Counted from the stretch's first letter, positions 15,148 to 23,156 are shown. The stretch: 27,935 nt of DNA from an uncultured Aquimonas sp. (GCF_937888285.1 NZ_CALART010000016.1:1-27935), one strand, 5' to 3'. Translations and numbers: made by a program. Notes: generated from the sequence alone by a model not told the origin.

Positions 15148-16242
15148 ATGTCCATCCTCCGCAGGTTCCCGATGTCCGCTGCCGCTTCGCTCCGCTGCTC
15201 CCTTCTTGCCTGTCTGCTCGCTGCCGCCGCCGTTGCACCCGATGCCAGCGCCGACGTGCTGGCAGGCCGCTTCAGCACGCTGGAATCGACCAATACGGTG
15301 TCCCGCTTCACGGCCGCCCAGAGCGGCGACGTCGCGCCGGTCGCGGTGCTGGGCGGGCCCGCGACCACGCTCAACGGCGCGGGCTCCCTGTTCCACGACG
15401 CGCCGATGCGCGAGCTGTGGATCAGCGATTTCGAGGGGCAGCAGATCGCCATCTTCGATGTCGACGCCGCGGGTGCCACGGCGCCCAAACGCCGTTTCAG
15501 CAGCCCCTTGATGGGGCAGCCGCGTTCCGCGCGGATCATGGCGAACCGCAGCGAAGTCGCAGTGATCTCCATCAACTGCTGCATCTCCTTCTTCGATGCA
15601 CAGGCGAGCGGCAGCGTCAGCCCGCTGCGGCGGATCGCCTGGGGAGGCGTCAGCGGCTCGCAGACCCAGCTGAACAATCCCTCGGGCTTCGATTACGCGC
15701 CCAGCCGCGATCGCCTGTTTGTCGGTGACTACCGCGCGGAGGGCAGCGCATTTGTCGGGCGCGTGCTGCGCTTCAACCGCACGGCCGAGACCAATGCGGC
15801 CCCGCATTCGATCCTGGAGGGGCCGCAGACCCTGCTGGGCAGCTACGTGCCGGCGATCGTGGTCGACGAGGTGGCGGGCGAGATGTTCGTGCTGACCCCG
15901 GATGCCGCGACCGGCGCGGGGGCCATGGCCATCCTGGTGTTCGGCGTTGATGACGCAGGCAATGTGGCGCCGCGGCGGCGCATCGCCGGCCCGTCCACGG
16001 GGCTGGTCAATGCGCTCGCCATGGTCCTGGACCAGGCGCGGGGCGAGCTGGTCGTTGCCAGCGGAGCCTTTGGCGCCACGCCGGCGCTGCGTGTGTTTCC
16101 GCGCAATGGCGACGGCAATCTCGCGCCGCTGCGCAGCATCTCGGGCGCAGCGACCGGCGTGACGGGCTCGTCGGGCTGGTACTCGCTCGCGGTCGTGCCC
16201 GCGCGCGAGCGCATCTTCTCGAGCGGCTTCGAATTGCCCTGA
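15148..16242 (+). CDS. Secreted beta-propeller-like protein with GFE tail
   Basis: This 364-residue protein has an N-terminal signal peptide (hydrophobic SLLACLLAAAAVA, likely cleavage after ASA near residue 35). Several degenerate blade-like units follow, each with a strand such as IAIFDVDAAG or LRVFPRNGDG, a G-x-[VL]-[AS]-P segment (DVAP, SVSP, NVAP, NLAP), and a strand such as ELWISD, RLFVGD, EMFVLT or ELVVAS. This fits an NHL or lactonase-like propeller; no catalytic residues can be assigned. It ends ERIFSSGFELP, and its F-x-x-GFE element also ends the beta-helix protein at 19927. The start could instead be 15172, which has AGG at fair spacing; both give a usable signal peptide. It probably acts outside the cytoplasm; substrate unknown. 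Confidence 0.75.
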   Translation: MSILRRFPMSAAASLRCSLLACLLAAAAVAPDASADVLAGRFSTLESTNTVSRFTAAQSGDVAPVAVLGGPATTLNGAGSLFHDAPMRELWISDFEGQQIAIFDVDAAGATAPKRRFSSPLMGQPRSARIMANRSEVAVISINCCISFFDAQASGSVSPLRRIAWGGVSGSQTQLNNPSGFDYAPSRDRLFVGDYRAEGSAFVGRVLRFNRTAETNAAPHSILEGPQTLLGSYVPAIVVDEVAGEMFVLTPDAATGAGAMAILVFGVDDAGNVAPRRRIAGPSTGLVNALAMVLDQARGELVVASGAFGATPALRVFPRNGDGNLAPLRSISGAATGVTGSSGWYSLAVVPARERIFSSGFELP

Positions 16243-16264
16243 GCGTGGTGTCCGGTACGGGGCC

Positions 16265-17869
16265 TCAAGCCCGCCGGATGCCGCGTGCGCCGTCCTCGAC
16301 CACGTAGTGACCGACGGTGCGCACCGCGCTGGCGCGCTGCTTCACCGTCTCCGGTGAGCGCAGACGCACTTCGGCGTGGCGGCCGATTTCGACCAGCGCA
16401 TAGCCGCGCTCGTCGCTGTTCAGATGCAGCAGCTGCGGGTTGTCCGCGCGCAGCGGCTCGTAGCTGGACTGTGGCCAGCCCTGCGCGGACATCGAGGTGC
16501 CGCAGACCTCCGCCGCGACAGTGCGTGCATCGCCCCAGGGATCGGCCTGCACGTTGGCAACCACATTGGCGTGGAGATCGCCGCCGATCACCAGCGGATT
16601 CGACAGGCCCGGCCGCGCCAGCGCCTCGATCAGGGCGCGCTGGCTGCGCGGATAGCCGTCCCAGCCGTCCGTCCAGACGGTGCGCCCGGTACCGGCCTGG
16701 TTGTCCATCGGCGTCAGCAGGGTCTGCTGGGCGATCAGGTTCCAGCGTGTGTCGGAAGATTCAAGCTCGCGGAGCAGCCATGCCTCCTGCTCGCGGCCCA
16801 GCATCGTCCGCTGCGGATCGTCCAGCGCCGCACAGTCCGCTGCATCGAGCGTGACCGAGCCGCCGCGCTTGAACGGATCCGGGCAGGCCATGGCGCTGCG
16901 GTACTGGCGGTCATCGAGCACGAAGAAGCGCGCCAGCCGGCCGTAGTCGACGCGCGTGTGGATGGGCATCGAGCCGTCGAGGCGCGGACGCATCCGGCGC
17001 GGCAGCGGCATGTGCTCGTAGTAGGCCTGGTAGGCGGCGGCGCGGCGCAGCAGGAAGCGCGGGTCGGCATGCTCGCTCTCGTCGGCGGCGGGGTCGTTGT
17101 CGACCTCGTGGTCGTCCCAGGTCAACAGCCAGGGCAGGGCGGCGTGGGCGTCCTGCAGATCGGGGTCGGTCTTGTACTGGGCATGGCGCACGCGGTACTC
17201 GTCCAGCGTGTAGGGTTCGCCGCCCATGTGCCGGCGCACGAGATCGTCGCCCCAGCTGTTCTCGTAGATGTAGTCGCCGAGAAACACCATCAGATCCGGC
17301 GCATCGCGCAGCAGCTCGGCGTAGCCGTTGAAATGGCCCTGCTCGAAGTGCTGGCAGGACGAGAACGCGAACCTCAGCGTCCGCGGCATCGCATCCAGGG
17401 CCGGTGCGGTGCGCGTGCGCCCGCTGCGGCTGACGGCATGACCGGCGATGAAGCGGTAGAAGTAGGCCCGATCCGGGCGCAGCCCGGTGACGTCGACGTG
17501 CACGCTGTAGGCCAGCTCATGCACGGCGCGCACGCGGCCTTCGGCCACCACCTTGCCGAAGGCCTCGTCCTCGGCGACCTGCCACTGCACCGCGATCAAT
17601 GCGTCGCGCTCGATGCCGCCGTCGGCCTGCAGCGGCGCCGGCGCCAGTCGCGTCCACAGGCTGAAGCCGTCGGGCGTGGGATAGCCCGACGCGACACCGA
17701 GCTGGAATGGATCGGCAACGAAGCGCGGCGCCTGCTGGGCGCGCGTCGCACCCGGCCCGAACAGACCGAGCAGGCCCAGCCCGGCCGCGGCCGAGAGGAG
17801 TTCGCGACGGCTGAGGCGGCCGGACCGGAGCAGGGCGTCGAGACGGGCGGAGCGGTTCGAGTGTGGCAT
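16265..17869 (-). CDS. phoD: PhoD-family alkaline phosphatase, Tat-exported
   Basis: This 534-residue metallophosphoesterase has a twin-arginine signal (LSRRELLSAA, RR at 21-22, cleavage near ATRA-QQ). Its metal-site motifs are in order: SSCQ (170-173), GDYIYE (198-203), WDDHEVDND (251-259) and GGDLHANV (429-436). An N-terminal PhoD domain (about 52-155) precedes the catalytic part. The family hydrolyses phosphate mono- and diesters with Ca and Fe cofactors at the cell surface. It is complete and of normal length. The start at 17869 has no strong ribosome site but places the Tat motif correctly. It is convergent with the propeller gene (22 bp apart) and divergent from the wax synthase gene. 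The half-site CCGTCAT at 17918-17924 could be part of a PhoB site. Confidence 0.93.
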   Translation of the reverse strand: MPHSNRSARLDALLRSGRLSRRELLSAAAGLGLLGLFGPGATRAQQAPRFVADPFQLGVASGYPTPDGFSLWTRLAPAPLQADGGIERDALIAVQWQVAEDEAFGKVVAEGRVRAVHELAYSVHVDVTGLRPDRAYFYRFIAGHAVSRSGRTRTAPALDAMPRTLRFAFSSCQHFEQGHFNGYAELLRDAPDLMVFLGDYIYENSWGDDLVRRHMGGEPYTLDEYRVRHAQYKTDPDLQDAHAALPWLLTWDDHEVDNDPAADESEHADPRFLLRRAAAYQAYYEHMPLPRRMRPRLDGSMPIHTRVDYGRLARFFVLDDRQYRSAMACPDPFKRGGSVTLDAADCAALDDPQRTMLGREQEAWLLRELESSDTRWNLIAQQTLLTPMDNQAGTGRTVWTDGWDGYPRSQRALIEALARPGLSNPLVIGGDLHANVVANVQADPWGDARTVAAEVCGTSMSAQGWPQSSYEPLRADNPQLLHLNSDERGYALVEIGRHAEVRLRSPETVKQRASAVRTVGHYVVEDGARGIRRA

Positions 17870-18004
17870 GGCGGGCAGTCGGGGCGGCGAGCGATCAGCC
17901 TAGCCTGCCAAAGGCCGATGACGGGGGATAGCGTCAGCGCTGCGGTTTGCATTGACGCTCGCATGGGCGATCTGCACCATCGCCCAACGGGAAGGGAGAG
18001 GCAG

Positions 18005-19567
18005 ATGCCGAACACAGCTGCGAAGACAGCGCGCGGTACGCCCAAGCGCGAGGCCATGTCGAAGGTCGACACCGCCTGGCTGCGCATGGAGCGGCCGACC
18101 AATCTGATGATGATCACCGGCGTGCTCATGTTCTCCGAGCGCCTGGAGCTCGCCGCGCTGAAGAAGCTGATCGGCGAGCGCTTCCTCGCCTTTCCGCGCT
18201 TCCGCCAGAAGGCCGTCGACACCGCGACCGGTGCGCACTGGGAAGACGATGCCGACTTCGACCTCGACTGGCATGTGCGCCTGACGGCCCTGCCGGGTCG
18301 CGCCGACAAGGCCGCGCTGGAGAATCTGGTCAGCCAGCTGGCATCGACCGCGCTCGATCATTCCAAGCCGCTCTGGCAGTTCCATCTGGTCGAGACCTAC
18401 GGCAGCGGCAGTGCGCTGATCTCGCGTATCCATCACTGCTATGCCGACGGCATCGCCCTGGTGCAGGTGCTGCTGTCGCTGACCGACGTCAGCCGCGAGC
18501 CAAAGCCTGGCGCCGACCTGCCGCGCGCCTGGCTGAAGGACGACGGTCACAAGGTCACCAAGCGTTTCTTTGATCCCGCCTTCCAGCAGTTCGACCGCGC
18601 CATGAAAATGGGCGGCAAGGTGATGGAGAAGAGCCTGGAGATGTACCGCGATCCGGGCCTCGCCGCGGTGCTGGCCAAGGAGGGCGGTGAGATCGCCCGC
18701 GAGCTCGGCCATGTGCTGATGCTGCCCGATGACCCCGAGACGCCGCTCAAGGCCGGGCTCGGCGTGAGCAAGCGCTGCGCCTGGGCCGAGCCGCTGCCGC
18801 TGCAGGAGGTCAAGACCATCGCTCGTGCGCTGGGCTGCACCGTCAACGACGTGCTGCTGGCGGCCGTCGCCGGCGCGCTGCGCGCCTATCTGCTGGAGAG
18901 TGGCTTCGATCCGAACGGCTGCGGCATCCGCGCCACCGTGCCGGTGAACCTGCGGCCGCTGGAGCACGCCAAGAAGCTCGGCAACCACTTCGGCCTGGTC
19001 TTCCTCGACCTGCCGATCCACGAGTCGAACCCGCTGCGCCGGCTGCAGCATGTCGCCGACAACATGCGCGAGATCAAGTCCTCGCGGCAGGCGATCATGA
19101 CCTTCGGCGTGCTGGCTGCACTCGGCATGGCACCGCCGGCGGTGCAGAAGCTTGCGCTGGAGCTGTTCAGCAAGAAAGGCACGGCGGTGGCGACCAATGT
19201 GCCGGGGCCGCAGATGCCGCTGTACATGGCGGGCGCGGAAGTTTGCGACATGATGTTCTGGGTGCCGCAGACCGGCAGCATCGGTGTCGGCATCAGCATC
19301 CTCAGCTACAACGACCGCGTGCACTTCGGCCTGATCAGCGACGCCAAGTGCATCGCCCGACCGCAGGAGGTCATCGACCGCTTCGCGCCGGAGTTCGAAA
19401 AGATGCTGCTCGCGACCCTGCTCGAAGACTGGACCGCACCGATCCGTCCCGAGGACGCCGAAGACACCCTGCGCCGCTGCCTGCAGTCGCCCGAGAGCTT
19501 CACCCGTGCGGCGCCTGCCAAGGCCAGCAAGACGCCGCGCCGCAGGAAGAAGCTCCCGGGCGCCTGA
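18005..19567 (+). CDS. Wax ester synthase / diacylglycerol acyltransferase (WS/DGAT)
   Basis: This 520-residue bifunctional acyltransferase joins acyl-CoA to fatty alcohol (wax ester) or diacylglycerol (triacylglycerol). The catalytic motif HHCYADG (143-149, HHxxxDG) is intact. Other family blocks follow: PLWQFHLVE (122-130), NDVLLAAVAGALRAYL, GNHFGLVFLDLP and ATNVPGPQMPLY. Length is slightly above the usual 450-500 because of a basic N-terminal extension (1-17) and an Arg/Lys tail. The start at 18005 follows GGGAGAGGCAG; a second ATG at 18056 matches the usual family start, so translation could begin there. The frame is also open far upstream, but that part is antisense to phoD. Together with the acyl-CoA reductase 6 kb away it would complete wax ester synthesis. 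Confidence 0.93.
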   Translation: MPNTAAKTARGTPKREAMSKVDTAWLRMERPTNLMMITGVLMFSERLELAALKKLIGERFLAFPRFRQKAVDTATGAHWEDDADFDLDWHVRLTALPGRADKAALENLVSQLASTALDHSKPLWQFHLVETYGSGSALISRIHHCYADGIALVQVLLSLTDVSREPKPGADLPRAWLKDDGHKVTKRFFDPAFQQFDRAMKMGGKVMEKSLEMYRDPGLAAVLAKEGGEIARELGHVLMLPDDPETPLKAGLGVSKRCAWAEPLPLQEVKTIARALGCTVNDVLLAAVAGALRAYLLESGFDPNGCGIRATVPVNLRPLEHAKKLGNHFGLVFLDLPIHESNPLRRLQHVADNMREIKSSRQAIMTFGVLAALGMAPPAVQKLALELFSKKGTAVATNVPGPQMPLYMAGAEVCDMMFWVPQTGSIGVGISILSYNDRVHFGLISDAKCIARPQEVIDRFAPEFEKMLLATLLEDWTAPIRPEDAEDTLRRCLQSPESFTRAAPAKASKTPRRRKKLPGA

Positions 19568-19589
19568 GCGAGTTCGCGGGAAGTCCATG

Positions 19590-19643
19590 CATAGGGTGGG
19601 CCCTGGCCCACCATGAGCCACGTGCTCGCTTCGGTCACGATGC
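19590..19643 (+). repeat. Palindromic repeat, copy 1
   Basis: The core GGTGGGCCCTGGCCCACC (19595-19612) is a near-perfect palindrome. It is preceded by CATAG and followed by CATGAGCC and a conserved CTCGCTTCGGTCA, so the unit is about 50 bp. It starts 22 nt after the WS/DGAT stop and may also act as a transcript end. The 359-bp gap 19568-19926 holds this and the two copies below but no gene I can support. Confidence 0.8.
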
Positions 19644-19829
19644 CCTTAGGCCCGACACCTCGCACGCGTACCCACGCCGCGGCAACGTCGACGTCCCGGT
19701 GGGCCAGGGCCCACCCTATGACATGGTCACGCCCTCGCCGCGGTCATGATGTGCTTGGGCCTGGCACCTCGCGTGCGTACCCGAGCTGCGGCAACGTCGA
19801 TGCCTTGGTGGGCCAGGGCCCACACCATG
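19633..19829 (-). repeat. 109-bp diverged tandem duplication with palindrome copies 2 and 3
   Basis: Bases from 19633 to about 19720 recur from 19742 to about 19829, an offset of 109, with roughly four in five bases identical by eye. Each unit ends in the palindrome core in the opposite orientation to copy 1 (19698-19715, then 19807-19824). The sequence beside the core (GCGGCAACGTCGA) is unlike that of copies 1, 4 and 5, so two repeat subtypes are present. The second copy has a change in its outer arm (CACACCATG). Confidence 0.75.
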
Positions 19830-19926
19830 CAGCGCCGTCTTCTCTGTCCGCGGCAGACGAACGTTCTGGAATATGCGTGTTCGGCGCGCGACACTGCGCG
19901 ACTCGACATTCCGTGAGGACGCCCCC

Positions 19927-21285
19927 ATGTCGTTGGCCATCCGCTGCCTGCCCCTGCTTCTGCTCGCCTGCGCCAGCACTCACGCCGCCACCTATCAGGT
20001 CGGCCCCGGCCGCACCTGGACCCAGCTTCAGCCGCTGTTCGATGCCGTCGACCTGCAGCCCGGCGATCTCGTCGAAGTGGATGGCGGCGTGACCTACAGC
20101 GGCAACATCATCCTGCGCGAAGCCGACGGCGGCGCGCCCGGCAATCCGGTGACGCTGCGCGGCCTCCGGGTCAACGGCCAGCGGCCGATCCTGCAGGGCG
20201 GCACCAACACCATCGAATTCCGGCTCGCCAACCACGTGGTGTTCGAAGGCTTCGAGGTGGTCGGCTCGGTGGCCGACAACACCTTCCGCTGCATCTATCA
20301 CCACAGCCACGACGTGCTGATCCGCGACGTGCTGGTGCGTGACTGCCCGCGCCACGGCATCCTCGGCGCCGACAACGATTCCGGTTCTCTGACCATCGAG
20401 TTCAGCGAGATCCGCAACGCCGGCTCCAACCAGTTCAACCACGCCATCTACATGGCGACCGACGAGCTGCGCTATCCGGGCAGCGTGTTCCGCCTGCGCC
20501 ACAGCGTGGTGCGCGACAGCCGCTTCGGCGACTCGGGCGAGGGTGGCAATCTGATCAAGAGCCGCGCCGAGCGCAACGAGATCCACTACAACTGGCTGGA
20601 GGGCGCGTGGTTCCACGCGCTGGAGCTGATCGGCCCTGACCCGGCTGGCGGCGTGCCGGCGAATGCGGCGCGCGAAGACTCCGACATCGTCGGCAATGTG
20701 GTCGTGCATGACGGCGCGTTCGGGGCGATCTTCCGTTTCGGCGGCGATGGCACCGGCGCCAGCAACGGCCGCTACCGCTTCGTCAACAACACGGTCATCC
20801 GCCGCGGCGGCAGCAACGACACGCCCACCCTGTTCCGCCTGTTCGACGGCATCGAGGCGGTGGAGATGCACAACAACGTGTTCCTGCGCGAGGGGACGTC
20901 GGCTTTCCGCATCATCCGCGAGGTCGAGGCGGTGTGGGTCGGCGGCGTCTCGCGCATCCGCGGCAGCCGCAACTGGTTCGACGCCGGCTCCACCTTCGTG
21001 CCGCCCGGCTGGGTCGACAGCCTGACCGGCTCGGACCCCGGCTTCGTCAATGCCGCCGGCAACGACTTCCGCCCCGCGCCGGGCTCGCCGCTGCTGGATG
21101 CTGCGGGCGCAGCGATGACCTCGAATGGCTACGAGATCAGCGCGCCGCTGTTCCCGCCGGCCTTCCATCCGTCCGCCGCAGTGCAGGCAGCGGCGCCCGC
21201 CAGACCGATCGCCGGCGCGATGGACATCGGCGCCTACGAGCGTCCGACCGATGGCTTCCTGTTCGCCAATGGCTTCGAGGGCTGA
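19927..21285 (+). CDS. Secreted or lipid-anchored right-handed beta-helix protein with GFE tail
   Basis: This 452-residue protein starts with a short signal peptide. MSLAIRCLPLLLLAC could end in a lipobox (LLAC, Cys15) or be cut after STHA. The body has short periodic strands typical of parallel beta-helix proteins: HVVFEGFEVVG, HDVLIRDVLVRDC, LTIEFSEIRNAG, YRFVNNTVIRRG and AVEMHNNVFLREG. This fold is often found in polysaccharide lyases or surface proteins; no catalytic residues can be named. The C-terminal part (DIGAYE) is common in such proteins, and it ends GFLFANGFEG. The start at 19927 follows GAGGAC; an upstream ATG at 19873 would place a charged leader before the signal. Repeats precede it and the MFS gene follows 75 bp later. 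Confidence 0.8.
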   Translation: MSLAIRCLPLLLLACASTHAATYQVGPGRTWTQLQPLFDAVDLQPGDLVEVDGGVTYSGNIILREADGGAPGNPVTLRGLRVNGQRPILQGGTNTIEFRLANHVVFEGFEVVGSVADNTFRCIYHHSHDVLIRDVLVRDCPRHGILGADNDSGSLTIEFSEIRNAGSNQFNHAIYMATDELRYPGSVFRLRHSVVRDSRFGDSGEGGNLIKSRAERNEIHYNWLEGAWFHALELIGPDPAGGVPANAAREDSDIVGNVVVHDGAFGAIFRFGGDGTGASNGRYRFVNNTVIRRGGSNDTPTLFRLFDGIEAVEMHNNVFLREGTSAFRIIREVEAVWVGGVSRIRGSRNWFDAGSTFVPPGWVDSLTGSDPGFVNAAGNDFRPAPGSPLLDAAGAAMTSNGYEISAPLFPPAFHPSAAVQAAAPARPIAGAMDIGAYERPTDGFLFANGFEG

Positions 21286-21360
21286 GCGGGAGTCGATCCA
21301 CTGCAGACGCCAGCACTGGCTTCAGGCATAAAGCGCTCTGCATCCGGACCCGGCCCGCCC

Positions 21361-22686
21361 ATGCACGCCCCCGCCCCCGAGCCCCTGCGCATCCGCCGCT
21401 TGCACACGCCGCCCACGCCGGCCGTGCGGCGGCGCGAGCTGTGGGCCTGGATGATGTTCGACTTCGCGAATTCCGGTTACACCACGGTGGTGATCACGGC
21501 GGTGTTCAGCGCCTACTTCGTGGCGACCGTGGCCGGCAATGCGGACTGGGCGACCTTCGCCTGGACGGCGGCGCTGTCGCTGTCCTACGCGCTGATCCTG
21601 TTGAGCGCGCCGGTACTGGGTGCCTGGGCCGACCTGCGTGCCGGCAAGCGCTCGCTGCTGTGGTGGACGACCGGCCTCTGCGTGCTGGGCACCGCTGCAC
21701 TGGCGTGGACCGGTCCCGGCAGCGTCGTGCTGGCGCTGGTGCTGATCGTTCTGACCAACACCGCCTACGGCACCGGCGAGAACGTGATCGCCGCCTTCCT
21801 GCCCGAGCTGGCGCGCGAGGAAGCGATGGGCCGCCTGTCCGGCTACGGCTGGGCGGTGGGCTATCTGGGCGGGCTGGCGATCCTCGCGGTCTGCCTGTGG
21901 TGGATCACCGGCGCGGAGGCGCGCGGCTCCGATACCGTCACCGCCGTGCAGCAGTCGATGCTGTTCACCGCCCTCGCATTTGCGCTGGCCGCGCTGCCGA
22001 CCCTGCTGCTGCTGCGCGAGCGCGCGCGACCGCAGCCACTGCCGCCGGGCGGCGCGCTGCTGGCAACGGCCTTCTCGCGCGTGCGCGAATCGCTGCTGGG
22101 CAGCGCCGGGCTGACCGACCTGCGCCGGCTGCTGGCCTGCATCGTGTTCTACCAGGCCGGCGTGGCGACGGTGATCGCGATCGCCGCGATCTTCACCACC
22201 CAGGCCCTGGGCTTCACCACCGCCGAAAGTATCCAGCTGATCCTGGTCGTGAACATCACCGCCGCCGCCGGTGCTTTCCTGTTCGGCTGGCTGCAGGACC
22301 GCGTCGGCCACAAGCCGCTGCTGGCGCTGTCGCTGCTGGGCTGGCTGCTGGCGATCGGCCTGTTCTGGTTTTCGGAGTCGCGCGCCGTGGTCTGGGCCGC
22401 TGCGAACGTGGCGGGCCTGTGCATGGGCGCCTCGCAAAGCGTCGGCCGCGCGCTGGTCGGCGTGCTGTGTCCGCCATCGCGCGAGGCCGAGATCTTCGGC
22501 CTCTGGGGCTTGGCGGTGAAGCTCGCCAGCATCCTCGGGCCGCTGTCCTACGGCGCGGTCAGCTGGATCACCGACGGCGACCACCGCACGGCCATGCTGT
22601 GCACGGCCCTGTTCTTCATCGCCGGCCTGGCGATCCTGGCCAGCATCGACATCGAGCGCGGACGCGCAGCGCGCGGCCTCGCATAG
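21361..22686 (+). CDS. MFS permease, UMF1/Atg22-like
   Basis: This 441-residue integral membrane protein has about twelve hydrophobic segments. The opening WMMFDFANSGYTTVVITAVF is the hallmark of the UMF1 (Atg22-like) family of the major facilitator superfamily. Later features are GAWADLRAGKR (the MFS loop 2-3 motif), NTAYGTGENVIAAFLPEL and GWLQDRVGHKPL (the equivalent loop in the second half). The substrate of bacterial members is not established; amino acid efflux is known for yeast Atg22. No ribosome site of note precedes the ATG. Its TAG stop lies inside a palindromic repeat copy, so its last codons abut mobile-type repeat DNA. It is probably monocistronic. Confidence 0.88.
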   Translation: MHAPAPEPLRIRRLHTPPTPAVRRRELWAWMMFDFANSGYTTVVITAVFSAYFVATVAGNADWATFAWTAALSLSYALILLSAPVLGAWADLRAGKRSLLWWTTGLCVLGTAALAWTGPGSVVLALVLIVLTNTAYGTGENVIAAFLPELAREEAMGRLSGYGWAVGYLGGLAILAVCLWWITGAEARGSDTVTAVQQSMLFTALAFALAALPTLLLLRERARPQPLPPGGALLATAFSRVRESLLGSAGLTDLRRLLACIVFYQAGVATVIAIAAIFTTQALGFTTAESIQLILVVNITAAAGAFLFGWLQDRVGHKPLLALSLLGWLLAIGLFWFSESRAVVWAAANVAGLCMGASQSVGRALVGVLCPPSREAEIFGLWGLAVKLASILGPLSYGAVSWITDGDHRTAMLCTALFFIAGLAILASIDIERGRAARGLA

Positions 22687-22732
22687 GGTGGGCCCTGGCC
22701 CACCATGGCCTCGACCCTCGCTTCGATCATTG
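22682..22732 (+). repeat. Palindromic repeat, copy 4 (overlaps MFS stop codon)
   Basis: CATAG plus core (22687-22704) plus CATGGCC and CTCGCTTCGATCA match copy 1. The TAG stop codon of the permease (22684-22686) is supplied by the repeat's CATAGGG end. Confidence 0.8.
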
Positions 22733-22892
22733 GGCGTCATCGCGCTTGAGGAGGCATGCGTGCTCGGCCCGAAGCGCGTTGGGCACGCGCGACACATCGC
22801 GGCCGTCATTTGCGGAACCCTGATCCTGCGAGCGAGGCGCCGCTCGGCGCCCGTTTCCTTACCGGATTCGCGCGGGCGCCCGCGGATTCGGA

Positions 22893-22945
22893 ACACCTGA
22901 CCGAGGCGAGCGTCCGGCTCATGGTGGGCCAGGGCCCACCCTATG
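22893..22945 (-). repeat. Palindromic repeat, copy 5
   Basis: In reverse orientation, with its core at 22923-22940, it shares CATAGGG, the core, CATGAGCC and CTCGCCTCGGTCA with copy 1. With copy 4 it forms an inverted pair whose cores are 218 bp apart. The gap 22687-23156 (470 bp) holds copies 4-6 and a smaller inverted repeat (GGCGCCCG / CGGGCGCC near 22847-22881), with no supported gene. Confidence 0.8.
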
Positions 22946-23032
22946 ACGACGTCGTGGGTAGGTATCGGGATCAGCGCCAGGCAGGGCCGACAGCGCGAAT
23001 GGTCTGGTGCCCAGCGTCAGATCACAGCACTT

Positions 23033-23061
23033 CATAGGGTGGGCCCTGGCCCACCATGAGC
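23033..23061 (+). repeat. Palindromic repeat, copy 6
   Basis: CATAGGG, core (23038-23055) and CATGAGC are conserved, but the CTCGCTTCG extension is absent. It lies about 100 bp past the 3' end of the feo operon, where it could act as its transcript end. Confidence 0.8.
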
Positions 23062-23156
23062 TCAAACCTGCCGCGCGTGCGCGCGCCCAGCGACGCCAAA
23101 TGGTGCCGATCGCGAGACTTCCTTGGCGGGGGCCCACGCGGCGTGCGCTGTCCGAG

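Noticed and set aside
16376..18004. The WS/DGAT frame is open upstream to 16376.
   Set aside because: It is antisense to phoD, which has all catalytic motifs; a ribosome site precedes 18005.
19744..21168. A 474-residue minus-strand frame opposite the beta-helix gene.
   Set aside because: Composition (Ala, Val, Arg, Asp, His) is typical of antisense shadows, and the plus strand has a signal peptide and a coherent fold.
21322..22896. A 524-residue minus-strand frame opposite the permease.
   Set aside because: The plus strand has membrane segments and UMF1 motifs; the minus translation is Gln/Arg/His-rich without pattern and runs through repeat DNA.
22756..23037. A 93-residue plus-strand frame in the gap before the feo operon.
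   Set aside because: It runs through palindromic repeat DNA (translated as VGQGPPY) and has no ribosome site or domain.
19590..23061. Repeat copies as a possible CRISPR array.
   Set aside because: Copies differ in orientation, spacing is irregular (about 85 to 3000 bp), and no cas gene is present.
19590..23061. A RAYT-linked REP element with transposase in the window.
   Set aside because: No transposase gene is found here, and the GTAG head of typical REP is absent, so only a REP-like label is used.
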